A DNA stretch of 64,000 nucleotides from NCBI GenBank assembly GCA_963707905.1, contig CAVPSA010000041.1, forward strand, positions 1 through 64,000. Reading direction: 5' to 3'. The translations under genes and the position numbers were made by a program. Origin of the DNA: DASXKD01 sp963707905. GTDB taxonomy: Bacteria > Actinomycetota > Actinomycetes > Streptosporangiales > Streptosporangiaceae. Under the pieces are notes generated by a model. The model had not been told where the DNA came from, searched no databases, and was given only the letters and a program-made list of their open reading frames with translations. Positions 24,370 to 32,473 of the stretch are shown in pieces; the first letter of the stretch is position 1; each line of letters opens with the position of its first letter.

Positions 24370-25418
24370 GCACCAGGGAGCGGGCGGTCGGCGCTGCCTC
24401 GGCGGGCGTCGCAGGCCTTGCCGCTCTCGCCCTGAATCCCATCGTCAGGCGGGAAGCGCGGCGCCTTGGCCGCCTTGCCCGCCCACTGCGCGGTGTGGCG
24501 TTGCCCCCGGTACCCCCGGGCCTGCCTCCGGGCCAGGTCGTCAACCTGCCCGGGCGGGGCGAGGTGTTTGTCCGGGACTCCGGGGAAACACCTGGCGCCC
24601 CCACCGCGCTCTTGCTGCACGGCTGGACCGCGAGTGCCGACCTCAACTTCTTCCACGTATACGCGGCGCTCGCCGAGTCGTACCGGGTGATCGCTCTGGA
24701 CCTGCGCGGGCACGGGCGTGGCATGCGCTCCGTAGAGCCGTTCACCCTGGAGGACTGTGCCGACGACGCCGCAGCGCTGCTGAGCCTCCTGGGGGCCCGC
24801 CAGGTGATTGCGGTCGGGTACTCCATGGGCGGCCCGGTGGCCATGCTGCTGGCCCGGCGGCACCCGGACGCGGTGGCGGCCCTGGTCATGCAGGCCACGG
24901 CGCTGGAGTGGCGCCGCACGGCCAGGGAGCGGATGGTGTGGCGGCTGCTGTCGGTGTTCGAACTCGGCCTGCGGCTTGGTACCGGCACCGGTTTTGCCGA
25001 ACGGATCCTTCGCCAGGCCGTCGAGGACCAGCCAGAACTCGGCACCCACCGGCCGTGGCTGGCCGCCGAGTTCCGCCGCGGCCTGGCACGCGAGCTTGCC
25101 GATGCCGGACGCGCACTGAGCCGGTACGACGCTTCCCCCTGGGCGGGTCAGCTTGGGCTGCCCGCGGTCATGCTCGTCACCACCCGTGACCGGCTGGTAC
25201 GCCCGGCCAAGCAGCGGCAGCTAGCCGAGGCGCTGCACGCACAGGTGATCGAGATCGAGGCAGACCACGACCTCCCGCTGGTCAACGGCGCGGACTATGC
25301 ACGCCTGACCAGGCTGGCGGTGGACACAGCCGCGGCGGCCGCCGGCGGCGGGTCCGCGCGAACACCGGGACAGGGCCGCGGCCGGGGCTGGCTACTCCGG
25401 CGCGGGACTGACGCCTGA
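24366..25418 (+). CDS. Alpha/beta-fold hydrolase
   Basis: A 350-residue serine hydrolase. HGW (85-87) forms the oxyanion hole, GYSMGG holds the nucleophile Ser153, and EADHDLPLVNG holds the catalytic His. The N-terminal 45 residues are Ala/Arg-rich with a short hydrophobic stretch (VGAASAGVAGLAALAL), perhaps a membrane anchor. The GTG overlaps the NYN stop codon (GTGA), so the two are translationally coupled. The 3' end overlaps the convergent epimerase gene by 27 bp. The hydrolase could act on lipids given the wax-ester block downstream, but this is inference. Confidence 0.88.
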   Translation: MSTRERAVGAASAGVAGLAALALNPIVRREARRLGRLARPLRGVALPPVPPGLPPGQVVNLPGRGEVFVRDSGETPGAPTALLLHGWTASADLNFFHVYAALAESYRVIALDLRGHGRGMRSVEPFTLEDCADDAAALLSLLGARQVIAVGYSMGGPVAMLLARRHPDAVAALVMQATALEWRRTARERMVWRLLSVFELGLRLGTGTGFAERILRQAVEDQPELGTHRPWLAAEFRRGLARELADAGRALSRYDASPWAGQLGLPAVMLVTTRDRLVRPAKQRQLAEALHAQVIEIEADHDLPLVNGADYARLTRLAVDTAAAAAGGGSARTPGQGRGRGWLLRRGTDA

Positions 25419-26435
25419 CCCTTCCTGGGTGTCACCGGCACGCAGCGTGTCACGCAACGCCTCAAGTGCGCTGTATCGCGGCGCCCAGCCCAGCTCTTGC
25501 CTGGCACGCGCCGTATCCATGATGGCCGGATGGCTGGCTGCTTCAACCCACTGCGCGGCCGACGGAAGCAGCGGCAGGGCCGCGAGGAGCCGGGCCGTGG
25601 CATACACCGGGCCGGCCGGCAGGGCTACCGGCCACAGGCCGAGTTCGCGGGCAATGTCGACGGCGGTGAGCACGCCGTCAGCGGCGATGTTGTAAACGCC
25701 GGGCGGCCCGGCAGCAACGACGCATCGCAGCAGGGCCTGCCCCACGTCCTCCTCATGGACGAGCTGCACCGGCAGGGCCGGCACCAGCGCCGGCACCGGG
25801 ACACCGAGCCGGCCGATCTGGCTGGCCGAGGCACGGGCCAGTTGCGCCAGCCAGGACACCGAACTCTTGGCACCTACCGCGTGCGGGCCAAGCACGATCG
25901 ACGGCCGCAGCACGTAGAGCGCGAGCCCGGGCGACGTAGCCGCCTCGGCCTGCAACAGTTCCTCAAGTTCTGCCTTCTGGCGGGCATAGAACAGCCGGGC
26001 GGCCGGCCGCGCCGGCCACTGTTCGGTCATTCCGACCGGGTTGTCGGAATGGAAACCGTAGGCCGCCACCGAGGAGGCGTGGACGAAACGCCGGGCACCA
26101 ACGGCGGCTGCCGCACGGAAGGCGTTCAGGGTGCCGTCCACGTTGACCGACCGGATCGTCTCACCGGACGCCGCGCCCATGACCAGGAACGCCAGGTGCA
26201 CCACCACGTCGGCGCCGCTGAACGCCTCCCGCAGCGCATCGGGGTCGCGGACGTCCCCGCAGCGGTATTCCATCTTGGTCCAGCCGTGTGCGGCCGGATC
26301 GAACGGACGCCGTGCGATTCCCACGACCCGCGCGATCCTGTCATCAGCCTGCAGCAGGGGCATCAGCCCGAACCCGAACGTGCCGGTCGGGCCGGTCACC
26401 ACGACCGTCAGATCCCGCTCACCCAGCCCTGACAT
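25392..26435 (-). CDS. NAD-dependent epimerase/dehydratase (extended SDR)
   Basis: A 347-residue extended SDR. VVVTGPTGTFGFGL is the nucleotide-binding loop, CGDVRDPDAL and VVHLAFL follow the fold, and FYARQK contains the YxxxK active site. The C-terminal substrate domain (LVHEEDVGQALL, VYNIAADGVL) is complete. The substrate could be a nucleotide sugar or a beta-hydroxy/keto lipid. It is read leftward and shares a 261-bp divergent gap (26436-26696) with the wax synthase gene. I see no clear promoter box in that gap beyond the wax synthase ribosome site. Confidence 0.9.
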   Translation of the reverse strand: MSGLGERDLTVVVTGPTGTFGFGLMPLLQADDRIARVVGIARRPFDPAAHGWTKMEYRCGDVRDPDALREAFSGADVVVHLAFLVMGAASGETIRSVNVDGTLNAFRAAAAVGARRFVHASSVAAYGFHSDNPVGMTEQWPARPAARLFYARQKAELEELLQAEAATSPGLALYVLRPSIVLGPHAVGAKSSVSWLAQLARASASQIGRLGVPVPALVPALPVQLVHEEDVGQALLRCVVAAGPPGVYNIAADGVLTAVDIARELGLWPVALPAGPVYATARLLAALPLLPSAAQWVEAASHPAIMDTARARQELGWAPRYSALEALRDTLRAGDTQEGSGVSPAPE

Positions 26436-26696
26436 GGCCGGCTACCCGAGCCTGGCCCGCGCGGCAGTTGAAGTCACAGGCCCACCCTGCCAGACCCGCA
26501 CCCCGGGCGCGAGCGGGCGCCGCGGCGCTGAGTGGCCAATGGCCCCCACAGGCAGGACCACCGGCACCGGAGAACGCGGTACATCGCGGCTTACCATCCG
26601 GCTAGGGCAGGAGAATCCGGCGCTGCCCGGGCAAGCCGCAGGCACCCGCGAGGTGCTGCCAGGGAAAACCGGGCGGCCCGATGGGAAGGAGACGCC

Positions 26697-28160
26697 ATGG
26701 ACAGGCTGAACCCGCTCGACGCCCTGTTCATCGATGCGGAGGATCAGGATCCGCATACGTCGATGGCGATCGCGTCCGTCGCGGTTTTCGACGGCCCGGC
26801 CCCGTCCCGGGAGGAATTCCTTGCCCACCTCACCGGGCGGTTGCCACTCGTGCCCCGCTACCGGCACAAGCTCCGCACCGTGCCGTTCCGGCTGGGACGG
26901 CCGGTCTGGGTGGAGGATCCGGACTTCGACCTTCGTTATCACGCCCGGCGGACCGCGCTGCCGGCGCCCGGCGGTGACGCGCAGCTCTGTGAGCTGATGG
27001 GGCGGGTGATGTCCCAGCGGCTGGATCGTGATCATCCGCTGTGGGAGTACTGGCTCGTCGAGGGCCTCAGCCAGGACCGCTGGGCCATCATCTCAAAGAT
27101 CCACCACAGCATGGTCGACGGGGTCTCCGCCACCGACCTGTACCGGGTGATCTTCGACCTCACGCCGGAGCCTGCGCCGCCAGTCGCCGACGACCGGGCC
27201 GTGGCCGCTGAGCCTTCCGGGCTCCAGCTGGCCGCTGCGGCGGCACTCGACATGATCCTGGTGCCACTGCGCGAAACCGCCGCGGTCACCAGCGCCATCG
27301 CAGTCCACCCGGAGAACGCCCTCCGCCAGCTGACCGAGACCTTGCGGGGCGCCGCGAAGCTGGCCCCGTCCCTGTGGCCTGCCCCCGGCTCTTCGCTGAG
27401 CGGGAACATCGGCAGGCAGCGCCGCTACATACTGGCCCGGGCGAGCCTGGATGACGTCAAGACGATCAAGCAGAAGTTTGGCGGCACCGTGAATGACGTT
27501 GTCCTGACCGCGATAGCGGGCGGGTTCCGGGCGCTGCTGCTCGCCCGGGGCGAGGAGCCACAATCGCGCACCGTGCCATCGCTGGTTCCCGTTTCCACCC
27601 GGGCGGCCGGCGAAGAGGGCATCTACGAGAACCGGGTGTCCGCGGTGGTGGCCAATCTCCCTGTCCATCTGGCTGACCCGGTGGAACGGCTCGCGGCGGT
27701 GCACGCCGAACTGGCGGCGCTGAAGACGAGCCAGGAATCGGTCCTCGGCGAGGAGCTTGTTACCCTGGGCCGCTACTATCCGTTCCCACTGATGTCGCAG
27801 GGGGTCAGGCTGGCGTTCTCGCTGCCCCAGCGTGAGATCGTCACCGTCACCACCAATGTGCCCGGCCCCGGGCTGCCGCTCTACGGGCTGGGGCGCCGCC
27901 TCCTGGAGATCGTTCCCTACGTGCCCATCGCGTCGACGGTGCGCACCGGGATCGCCATCTTCAGCTACTGCGGGAACCTGACCTTCGGCATCACCGGCGA
28001 CCTTGCCACCAGCCCCGACCTGGACGTGCTCGCGCACGGGATAGAGCAGGACCTGGCCGAGCTGCTGCGGGGCGCCAAGCCCCGCGGCCGGCGGCCGGCG
28101 CGCCCGGCGGCCGGTTCCGCAGACGGCCCGCCCAAAGGCCCGATGACTTCCCGCAAGTGA
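26697..28160 (+). CDS. Wax ester synthase/diacylglycerol acyltransferase (WS/DGAT)
   Basis: A 487-residue bacterial WS/DGAT that would esterify acyl-CoA with fatty alcohol or diacylglycerol to make storage lipids. The catalytic HHSMVDG (136-142) matches HHxxxDG. The N-terminus MDRLNPLDALFIDAEDQDPH, and NVPGPGLPLYGLGRRLLEI near the C-terminus, are family signatures. The ATG at 26697 has GGAAGGAG 7-14 bp upstream. The C-terminal tail is Arg/Pro-rich and probably disordered. The KAS III pair begins 46 bp downstream on the same strand, which suggests a shared lipid task. Confidence 0.93.
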   Translation: MDRLNPLDALFIDAEDQDPHTSMAIASVAVFDGPAPSREEFLAHLTGRLPLVPRYRHKLRTVPFRLGRPVWVEDPDFDLRYHARRTALPAPGGDAQLCELMGRVMSQRLDRDHPLWEYWLVEGLSQDRWAIISKIHHSMVDGVSATDLYRVIFDLTPEPAPPVADDRAVAAEPSGLQLAAAAALDMILVPLRETAAVTSAIAVHPENALRQLTETLRGAAKLAPSLWPAPGSSLSGNIGRQRRYILARASLDDVKTIKQKFGGTVNDVVLTAIAGGFRALLLARGEEPQSRTVPSLVPVSTRAAGEEGIYENRVSAVVANLPVHLADPVERLAAVHAELAALKTSQESVLGEELVTLGRYYPFPLMSQGVRLAFSLPQREIVTVTTNVPGPGLPLYGLGRRLLEIVPYVPIASTVRTGIAIFSYCGNLTFGITGDLATSPDLDVLAHGIEQDLAELLRGAKPRGRRPARPAAGSADGPPKGPMTSRK

Positions 28161-28206
28161 CGTTCGCCCCTACTGCCAGCTGTCCACCCGTGCGCATTGT
28201 TTAGAT

Positions 28207-29349
28207 GTGAAAGTACCTCTACGCGGGAGCAGGCACGCGGCGCCAGCAGCCAGCAACCCAGCGGATCACTGGCTGGCGCTCGAGTCGCCGGGGGCCGCCG
28301 CGCCCTGGGGATGCAGAATCGAGAGTGTGGGCGTCAAGCTGCCCAGCAAGCGGCTGACGAGCCGGGACCTGATGAGCAAGACCAGGCACCACACCCACAT
28401 CCAACTGGAACGACTGACCGGCATTCACGAGCGCCGCGTGGTCGGCCCGGGCGAAAGCTCCTTCACCCTGGCAACGGGGGCCGCCCGCGACTGCCTGGCT
28501 CATTCGGGGCATCAGGCGACAGACATCGAGATGCTGATCAGCACCAGCATCACCCGCTCCAGGGACGGGTGGTCGCAGTCCTTCGAACCTCCGCTCAGCC
28601 TTCAGCTCAAACATGCGATCGGCGCGGTGGACGCGGTGAACTTCGACCTCTCCAATGCGTGCGCAGGCATGCTGACGGGAGTGTTCCTCCTGCAGGATAT
28701 GGTCACCAGGGGTGAGATCAGCTGCGGCATGGTGGTTTCCGGGGAGTACATCTCCCAGCTCGGCCACAACGCCGCGAAACAGGTCCGGTCGGTGTTCAGC
28801 AAGCAACTCGCATCGCTCACCCTCGGCGATGCGGGCGCTGCTGTGATCGTGGAGCGGGCACCCCGTGGCACCGACGGCATCGACGTCATCGGCTTCACCA
28901 CGCTGGCCGAGCACAGCCGGCTGTGCCTTGCCTTCCCCAGCACGGTCGGCCCGGGCGCCCAGATGTACACCAAGTCCAGGACGCTGCACAAGGTGGCGAT
29001 CCAGGACATGGCACCGCTCGTCGCCGAAGTGATCGCCGAAGCCGGAATCGACCTCTCAGAGATCGACTACATGATCCCGCATCAGACATCGGCCAGGGCG
29101 ATTTACAAGGGCACCGCGGAATTTGCCCGCCGCCTCGGCGCCAAGCCGAAACACGTGGTCGTGAACCTGGAGGAGTACGGCAACACGTCGTCGACGACCT
29201 TGTTCCTGGCGCTCCACAAGTACCTCGAGGAGCAGCGGATCCACAAGGGGGACCGGGTGATGCTGCTGGCACTCGCCTCCGGCATCGAGATAGGCATGGC
29301 AATCTTCACCATTGGTAACCAGGTGGATAACTATGGGCACACGCATTGA
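28207..29349 (+). CDS. 3-oxoacyl-ACP synthase III family protein, catalytic (KAS III/OleA-like)
   Basis: A thiolase-fold condensing enzyme with a complete KAS III triad: Cys152 in NFDLSNACAGML, His292 in IPHQTSA and Asn326 in EEYGNTSST. These enzymes join an acyl thioester to malonyl-ACP or to another acyl-CoA. The GTG at 28207 adds about 30 residues not typical of the family and has a weak ribosome site, so the real start may be the in-frame GTG at 28327. It overlaps the start of the next gene by 17 bp, which points to coupled expression of a two-subunit enzyme. The substrate is unknown; the adjacent WS/DGAT hints at long-chain lipids. Confidence 0.88.
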   Translation: MKVPLRGSRHAAPAASNPADHWLALESPGAAAPWGCRIESVGVKLPSKRLTSRDLMSKTRHHTHIQLERLTGIHERRVVGPGESSFTLATGAARDCLAHSGHQATDIEMLISTSITRSRDGWSQSFEPPLSLQLKHAIGAVDAVNFDLSNACAGMLTGVFLLQDMVTRGEISCGMVVSGEYISQLGHNAAKQVRSVFSKQLASLTLGDAGAAVIVERAPRGTDGIDVIGFTTLAEHSRLCLAFPSTVGPGAQMYTKSRTLHKVAIQDMAPLVAEVIAEAGIDLSEIDYMIPHQTSARAIYKGTAEFARRLGAKPKHVVVNLEEYGNTSSTTLFLALHKYLEEQRIHKGDRVMLLALASGIEIGMAIFTIGNQVDNYGHTH

Positions 29350-30268
29350 GGCCGCGTACGCGCTGGCCAGCAACGGGCATCGCAGGCCCACCGCACGCGG
29401 CTTGGCCGATGCCGCCGCACGAGCCTGCCTCGCGCGTGCCGGGCGAGAGCCTGGCGCCGTCGATATGCTGATCAACACCGGCGTGTACCGCGAAGACAAC
29501 ATGGGTGAACCCGCGCTCGCCGCGCTCATCCAGGAGGACATCGGGGCCAACCTGGGCGAGCCGCCCGTCGGAGGGCACGGCACCTTCTCGTTCGACCTGC
29601 CCAATGGCCCCGGTGGAGTGATCAGTGCCATCCGGCTCGAGGCGGGCTTGCTGCGCTCCGGCGTCATCCGGCTCGGCGCGATCGTGGCCAGCGATGTCTA
29701 TCCGCGCCACATCGATCCTGGCGTTACGCCCTTCCGGCCGGCCGGCGGCGCGATGCTGCTGCGCTGGGACGACAGCATCGCGGGATTCACCGACTTCCAC
29801 TCAGAAACGTTTCCCGAGTACCAGGATCTGTTCGCCAGCGGCCTGATGTGGCAAGCGCGGCGCAGGCTCCGGGCACCGGCGCGGGCGGCCGGCCAGAACT
29901 GCATGGTTATCGACGCCAAGCCCGGTTATCCGGCCCGCCTCGTCGACTGCGCCGAGGAGACGACCCGGCGCTTCCTGGACCGGCTGGGGATGGGCATCAG
30001 CGACATCGACCTGCTCGTTCCGGCTCCGTCCTGGGCCGAGTTCGTTGACCCCTTGCGGGTACGGCTCGGGATCCCGGGCGACCGGGTCGCTTATACGCCA
30101 GAAGACCTCTATGGTGCCCACACCGCCGGGCCTATCGCGGCGCTGCAGGCGGCCACCAAGTCCGGCCGGCTCGGTGAGGCGCGGAACACGCTTATGCTCA
30201 CGGCCGGCGCGGGCATCACCGTCGCCCTCGCCCTGTACCGCCAAACGCCGCCCGTGACGGACCGATAG
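29333..30268 (+). CDS. KAS III-like partner lacking the catalytic triad
   Basis: A 311-residue protein of the same thiolase fold as the preceding gene: TFSFDLPNGPGGVISAIRL aligns with the Cys loop, LLVPAPSWAEF with the His loop and DLYGAHTAGP with the Asn loop. All three catalytic residues are changed: Cys to Pro93, His to Ala231 and Asn to Ala262. The rest of the fold is well kept, so this looks like a non-catalytic subunit and not decay. The pattern recalls PqsB/PqsC and the chain-length factor of type II polyketide synthases, where an inactive paralogue pairs with an active one. The ATG lies inside the end of the active subunit gene. Confidence 0.82.
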   Translation: MGTRIEAAYALASNGHRRPTARGLADAAARACLARAGREPGAVDMLINTGVYREDNMGEPALAALIQEDIGANLGEPPVGGHGTFSFDLPNGPGGVISAIRLEAGLLRSGVIRLGAIVASDVYPRHIDPGVTPFRPAGGAMLLRWDDSIAGFTDFHSETFPEYQDLFASGLMWQARRRLRAPARAAGQNCMVIDAKPGYPARLVDCAEETTRRFLDRLGMGISDIDLLVPAPSWAEFVDPLRVRLGIPGDRVAYTPEDLYGAHTAGPIAALQAATKSGRLGEARNTLMLTAGAGITVALALYRQTPPVTDR

Positions 30269-30320
30269 GCGGTCAGGCGGCGCAATGGAGCCACGCGGAG
30301 TAGCCACGGAGAGGATGCCG

Positions 30321-30839
30321 ATGGACGAGATCACCTACGCGGTGCGGGGATTTCTCACCATCCGCAGACGTTCCTTGCGGGCACCGCTGCGCGGGTCACT
30401 GACGGTCCACGTGGACCGGGACGCCGGGTCTTTCACCGGTGACCTCGACCTCGGCCAGTCCGCCGTCAGCAGGACCGTGTTTGGCGCCGGCGTCTTGCGC
30501 GCCACGGTCCAGATCACGGCGGAATCCCCGGTCACCGGCCAGCTCGACCGCGAAAACCTGCTGTCCGCGACGGTGACCGTCAATGCCGCCATAACCGGTT
30601 TGCGCACCTTCGGGCGAACCGTGCTCCGCGGCGGGCGCTGCCGCACCGCCACGTACGCCGTCGTGCCGATGCACTCCCAGCCGGGCTTCGACCTGGCGCG
30701 GGGCGGCCGCCTGGTCGGAAACTATTCCCGGCCGCCGTTCACCGGATGCGGGTGGATCACACCGGTCATCAACCTACTGGCTGCCGGTCCAGGCAACGCC
30801 GTCGTCATCGACCTCATCCCCGGCACCGCCGCTCCCTAG
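30321..30839 (+). CDS. Unknown beta-rich protein linked to KAS III pair
   Basis: About 172 residues with alternating hydrophobic pattern (GSLTVHVDRDAGSFTGDLDL, LRATVQITAESPVTGQL) suggesting an all-beta fold vaguely like YceI-type lipocalin barrels. There is no signal peptide and no recognised motif. I chose the ATG at 30321 (MDEITYAVRG) because GAGAGG lies 7-12 bp upstream; earlier starts at 30285 or 30315 are possible. It follows the KAS III-like gene by 52 bp on the same strand and may bind a lipid product. The 3' end overlaps the convergent LuxR-type gene. Confidence 0.65.
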   Translation: MDEITYAVRGFLTIRRRSLRAPLRGSLTVHVDRDAGSFTGDLDLGQSAVSRTVFGAGVLRATVQITAESPVTGQLDRENLLSATVTVNAAITGLRTFGRTVLRGGRCRTATYAVVPMHSQPGFDLARGGRLVGNYSRPPFTGCGWITPVINLLAAGPGNAVVIDLIPGTAAP

Positions 30840-31451
30840 CGGTTGCTGAGATAGGACGTGTTCACCAGGCCAGTCCCGCCGCGGCGGCGAAAGCGTCAGA
30901 CGGGGGAGAATGGCAAGGTCACGGGCGCGTTGCACGGCCTGCTGCCGACCGGAGACGTTCAGCTTACGGTAGATGGCACGGGTGTGGCTCTTCATGGTGT
31001 TCAGCGACACATGGAGCTCCGAGCCGATCTCGCGGAGCGAGAGCCTGCTGGTAAGCAGCTGCAATACGGCCTGCTCCCGTGCGGTGAGCGGTTCTGCCAG
31101 CAGGTTCGGCTCCGCCCGGCCGGAGGGTAGCTGCGGCTGCCAGTCCGCCCGGCCGGTCTGGGCCGACCAGCCGTCGGGAGCCGGGGCCAGCCATCGGCCC
31201 GCCCCCCCGGCCAGTTGCTGGGCGACAGCCTCGTTCCCCGTGTATGCCGCCAGGTCGCGGAGTACCTCGGCAGTCTCTTTCTGGATGCGGGCCGTCGCCT
31301 CCAGCAACAAGGCGACCGATGCCATAAGGGCCTCAAGCGGCTCCCCGGGGCTGGGCCGCTGCCGATTGGCGGCGGCAGGCCAGCCGACTGCATACGCGTC
31401 GCGCAGCCGACCACCTTCGCGGGCTTGACCAGCAGAAACGGACCTGTGCAT
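30774..31451 (-). CDS. Short LuxR-type regulator (possible LAL remnant)
   Basis: A clear C-terminal LuxR helix-turn-helix: LTAREQAVLQLLTSRLSLRE, then HVSLNTMKSHTRAIYRKL. The part before it is short (ATARIQKETAEVLRDLAAY helix) and lacks a receiver or ATPase domain. It may be a free-standing regulator or the 3' end of a LAL gene that lost its ATPase. The likely start is the ATG at 31325 or 31451. The last ~22 codons overlap the unknown beta-rich gene in convergent orientation. Confidence 0.65.
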   Translation of the reverse strand: MHRSVSAGQAREGGRLRDAYAVGWPAAANRQRPSPGEPLEALMASVALLLEATARIQKETAEVLRDLAAYTGNEAVAQQLAGGAGRWLAPAPDGWSAQTGRADWQPQLPSGRAEPNLLAEPLTAREQAVLQLLTSRLSLREIGSELHVSLNTMKSHTRAIYRKLNVSGRQQAVQRARDLAILPRLTLSPPRRDWPGEHVLSQQPLGSGGAGDEVDDDGVAWTGSQ

Positions 31452-31486
31452 ATCGCAGATTTACCCACAGACTCCGAGTTGTCCCA

Positions 31487-31500
31487 GGGACCTTGGTCCT
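31487..31500. promoter_or_regulatory. DevR/NarL-type palindrome GGGACCTTGGTCCT
   Basis: A near-perfect inverted repeat that resembles boxes recognised by NarL/DevR-family response regulators (GGGAC-N-GTCCC type). It lies about 36 bp upstream of the longest frame of the short LuxR gene. The NarL-type regulator encoded at 31801-32457 is a candidate binder. Confidence 0.4.
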
Positions 31501-31604
31501 TAATCTCGGGTTTCGTGCTGGTCAGGGCCACCGCACCGGTCGCCGTCGCCCCGCTGCACGGGTGCCCCGGAACCTTGCCTGGCTGCGCACGGGGGCAGCG
31601 GCGG

Positions 31605-31740
31605 CTACGCCGCGAGCCGTTCGACCGTGCTCTGCATACTCCCCGATGCAAGCGCCGTGCGGCCGAGCCGTGTCGTGACCCAGCCGTAGCCAGCCAGGCT
31701 GCCGTTGTACCCGAATTCACGGCGGGAAGCGACCTTGTCA
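31605..31740 (-). pseudogene. Unidentified C-terminal protein fragment, possibly serine hydrolase
   Basis: Minus-strand sequence reading REFGYNGSLAGYGWVTTR and ending at a stop at 31605 looks like coding sequence and slightly resembles the C-terminal GHNGSLPGY-type motif of class C beta-lactamase-like serine hydrolases. It has no start of its own. Upstream of it is the third copy of the leader repeat with a 6-codon reading frame (ATG at about 31755, then a stop). Apart from this fragment and the palindrome above, the 31452-31800 gap shows nothing else. Confidence 0.25.
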
Positions 31741-31743
31741 CTT

Positions 31744-31803
31744 GGTGCGTGCGTGCATTGAGGTGTCTCCTGGGACCTGCGGTGCCGGTGATGGCACCGG
31801 TCA
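31744..31803. repeat. Leader repeat, copy C
   Basis: Similar to the sequences at 33357-33432 and 33699-33775: on the minus strand a GCACCGCAGGTCCC-like block, a GGAG ribosome site, ATG and the start of a Met-His-Ala-like peptide. Here the peptide ends after six codons, so no gene follows. Confidence 0.6.
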
Positions 31804-32457
31804 GGACTCCAGGTAGCGGAGGACGGCGAGCACGCGGCGGTGGTCGGCGTCCGACGGCGCCAGGCCGAGCTTGCTGAAGATGTTCCCGACGTGCTTCTCC
31901 ACGGCCCGCTCGGAGACCACGAGGGCCGCGGCGATCGCGCCGTTGGACCGGCCTTCGGCCATGAGGGCCAGCACATCGCGCTCTCTGGGCGTGAGCGAGG
32001 CGAGCCCGTCGGTACGGCGGCTGGCGCCGAGCAGCTGCGTCACGACCTCCGGGTCAAGGGCGGTGCCGCCGGCGGCCACCCGGCTCAGCGCTTCGGCGAA
32101 CTCGCCGACATCGGCGACCCGGTCCTTGAGCAGGTACCCCACGCCTGCGGCACCGCCACCGGAGGCCGCGCCGAGCAGGTCGGCCGCGTACCGGGTCTCG
32201 ATGTACTGAGAGAACACCAGGACTCCGGTCTTGGGATGGTCGCGGCGGATGGCGATCGCGGCGCGCAGGCCCTCATCGGTGTAATCGGGCGGCATCCGCA
32301 CGTCCACCACGGTGACGTCCGGCTCGTGCTCGTCTACCGCGGCTAGCAGGTCCTCGGCGTTGCCGACGGCGGCGGCCACGACGTGGCCGCGGTCGGCCAG
32401 GATCTCGGCCAGGCCCGCACGGACCACGGCCGAGTCTTCGGCGATCACGATGCGCAT
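31801..32457 (-). CDS. NarL/LuxR-family response regulator
   Basis: A receiver domain with the acidic pocket (IVIAEDSA) and phospho-acceptor Asp52 in VVDVRMPPDYT, followed by a LuxR helix-turn-helix (LTPRERDVLALMAEGRSNGA, then ERAVEKHVGNIFSKL), ~218 residues. The ATG at 32457 has GGAGC upstream and lies 17 bp after the kinase stop. The pair forms a classical two-component system in kinase-regulator order. The target is unknown; possible boxes include the palindrome at 31487. Confidence 0.92.
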   Translation of the reverse strand: MRIVIAEDSAVVRAGLAEILADRGHVVAAAVGNAEDLLAAVDEHEPDVTVVDVRMPPDYTDEGLRAAIAIRRDHPKTGVLVFSQYIETRYAADLLGAASGGGAAGVGYLLKDRVADVGEFAEALSRVAAGGTALDPEVVTQLLGASRRTDGLASLTPRERDVLALMAEGRSNGAIAAALVVSERAVEKHVGNIFSKLGLAPSDADHRRVLAVLRYLES

Positions 32458-32473
32458 CGGGGCTCCAGTTCGC

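Noticed and set aside
24366..29349. An ole-type olefin biosynthesis cluster (hydrolase, SDR, OleA-like KAS III)
   Set aside because: OleC-type AMP ligase is missing, the SDR is read in the opposite direction, and the KAS III partner lacks all catalytic residues.
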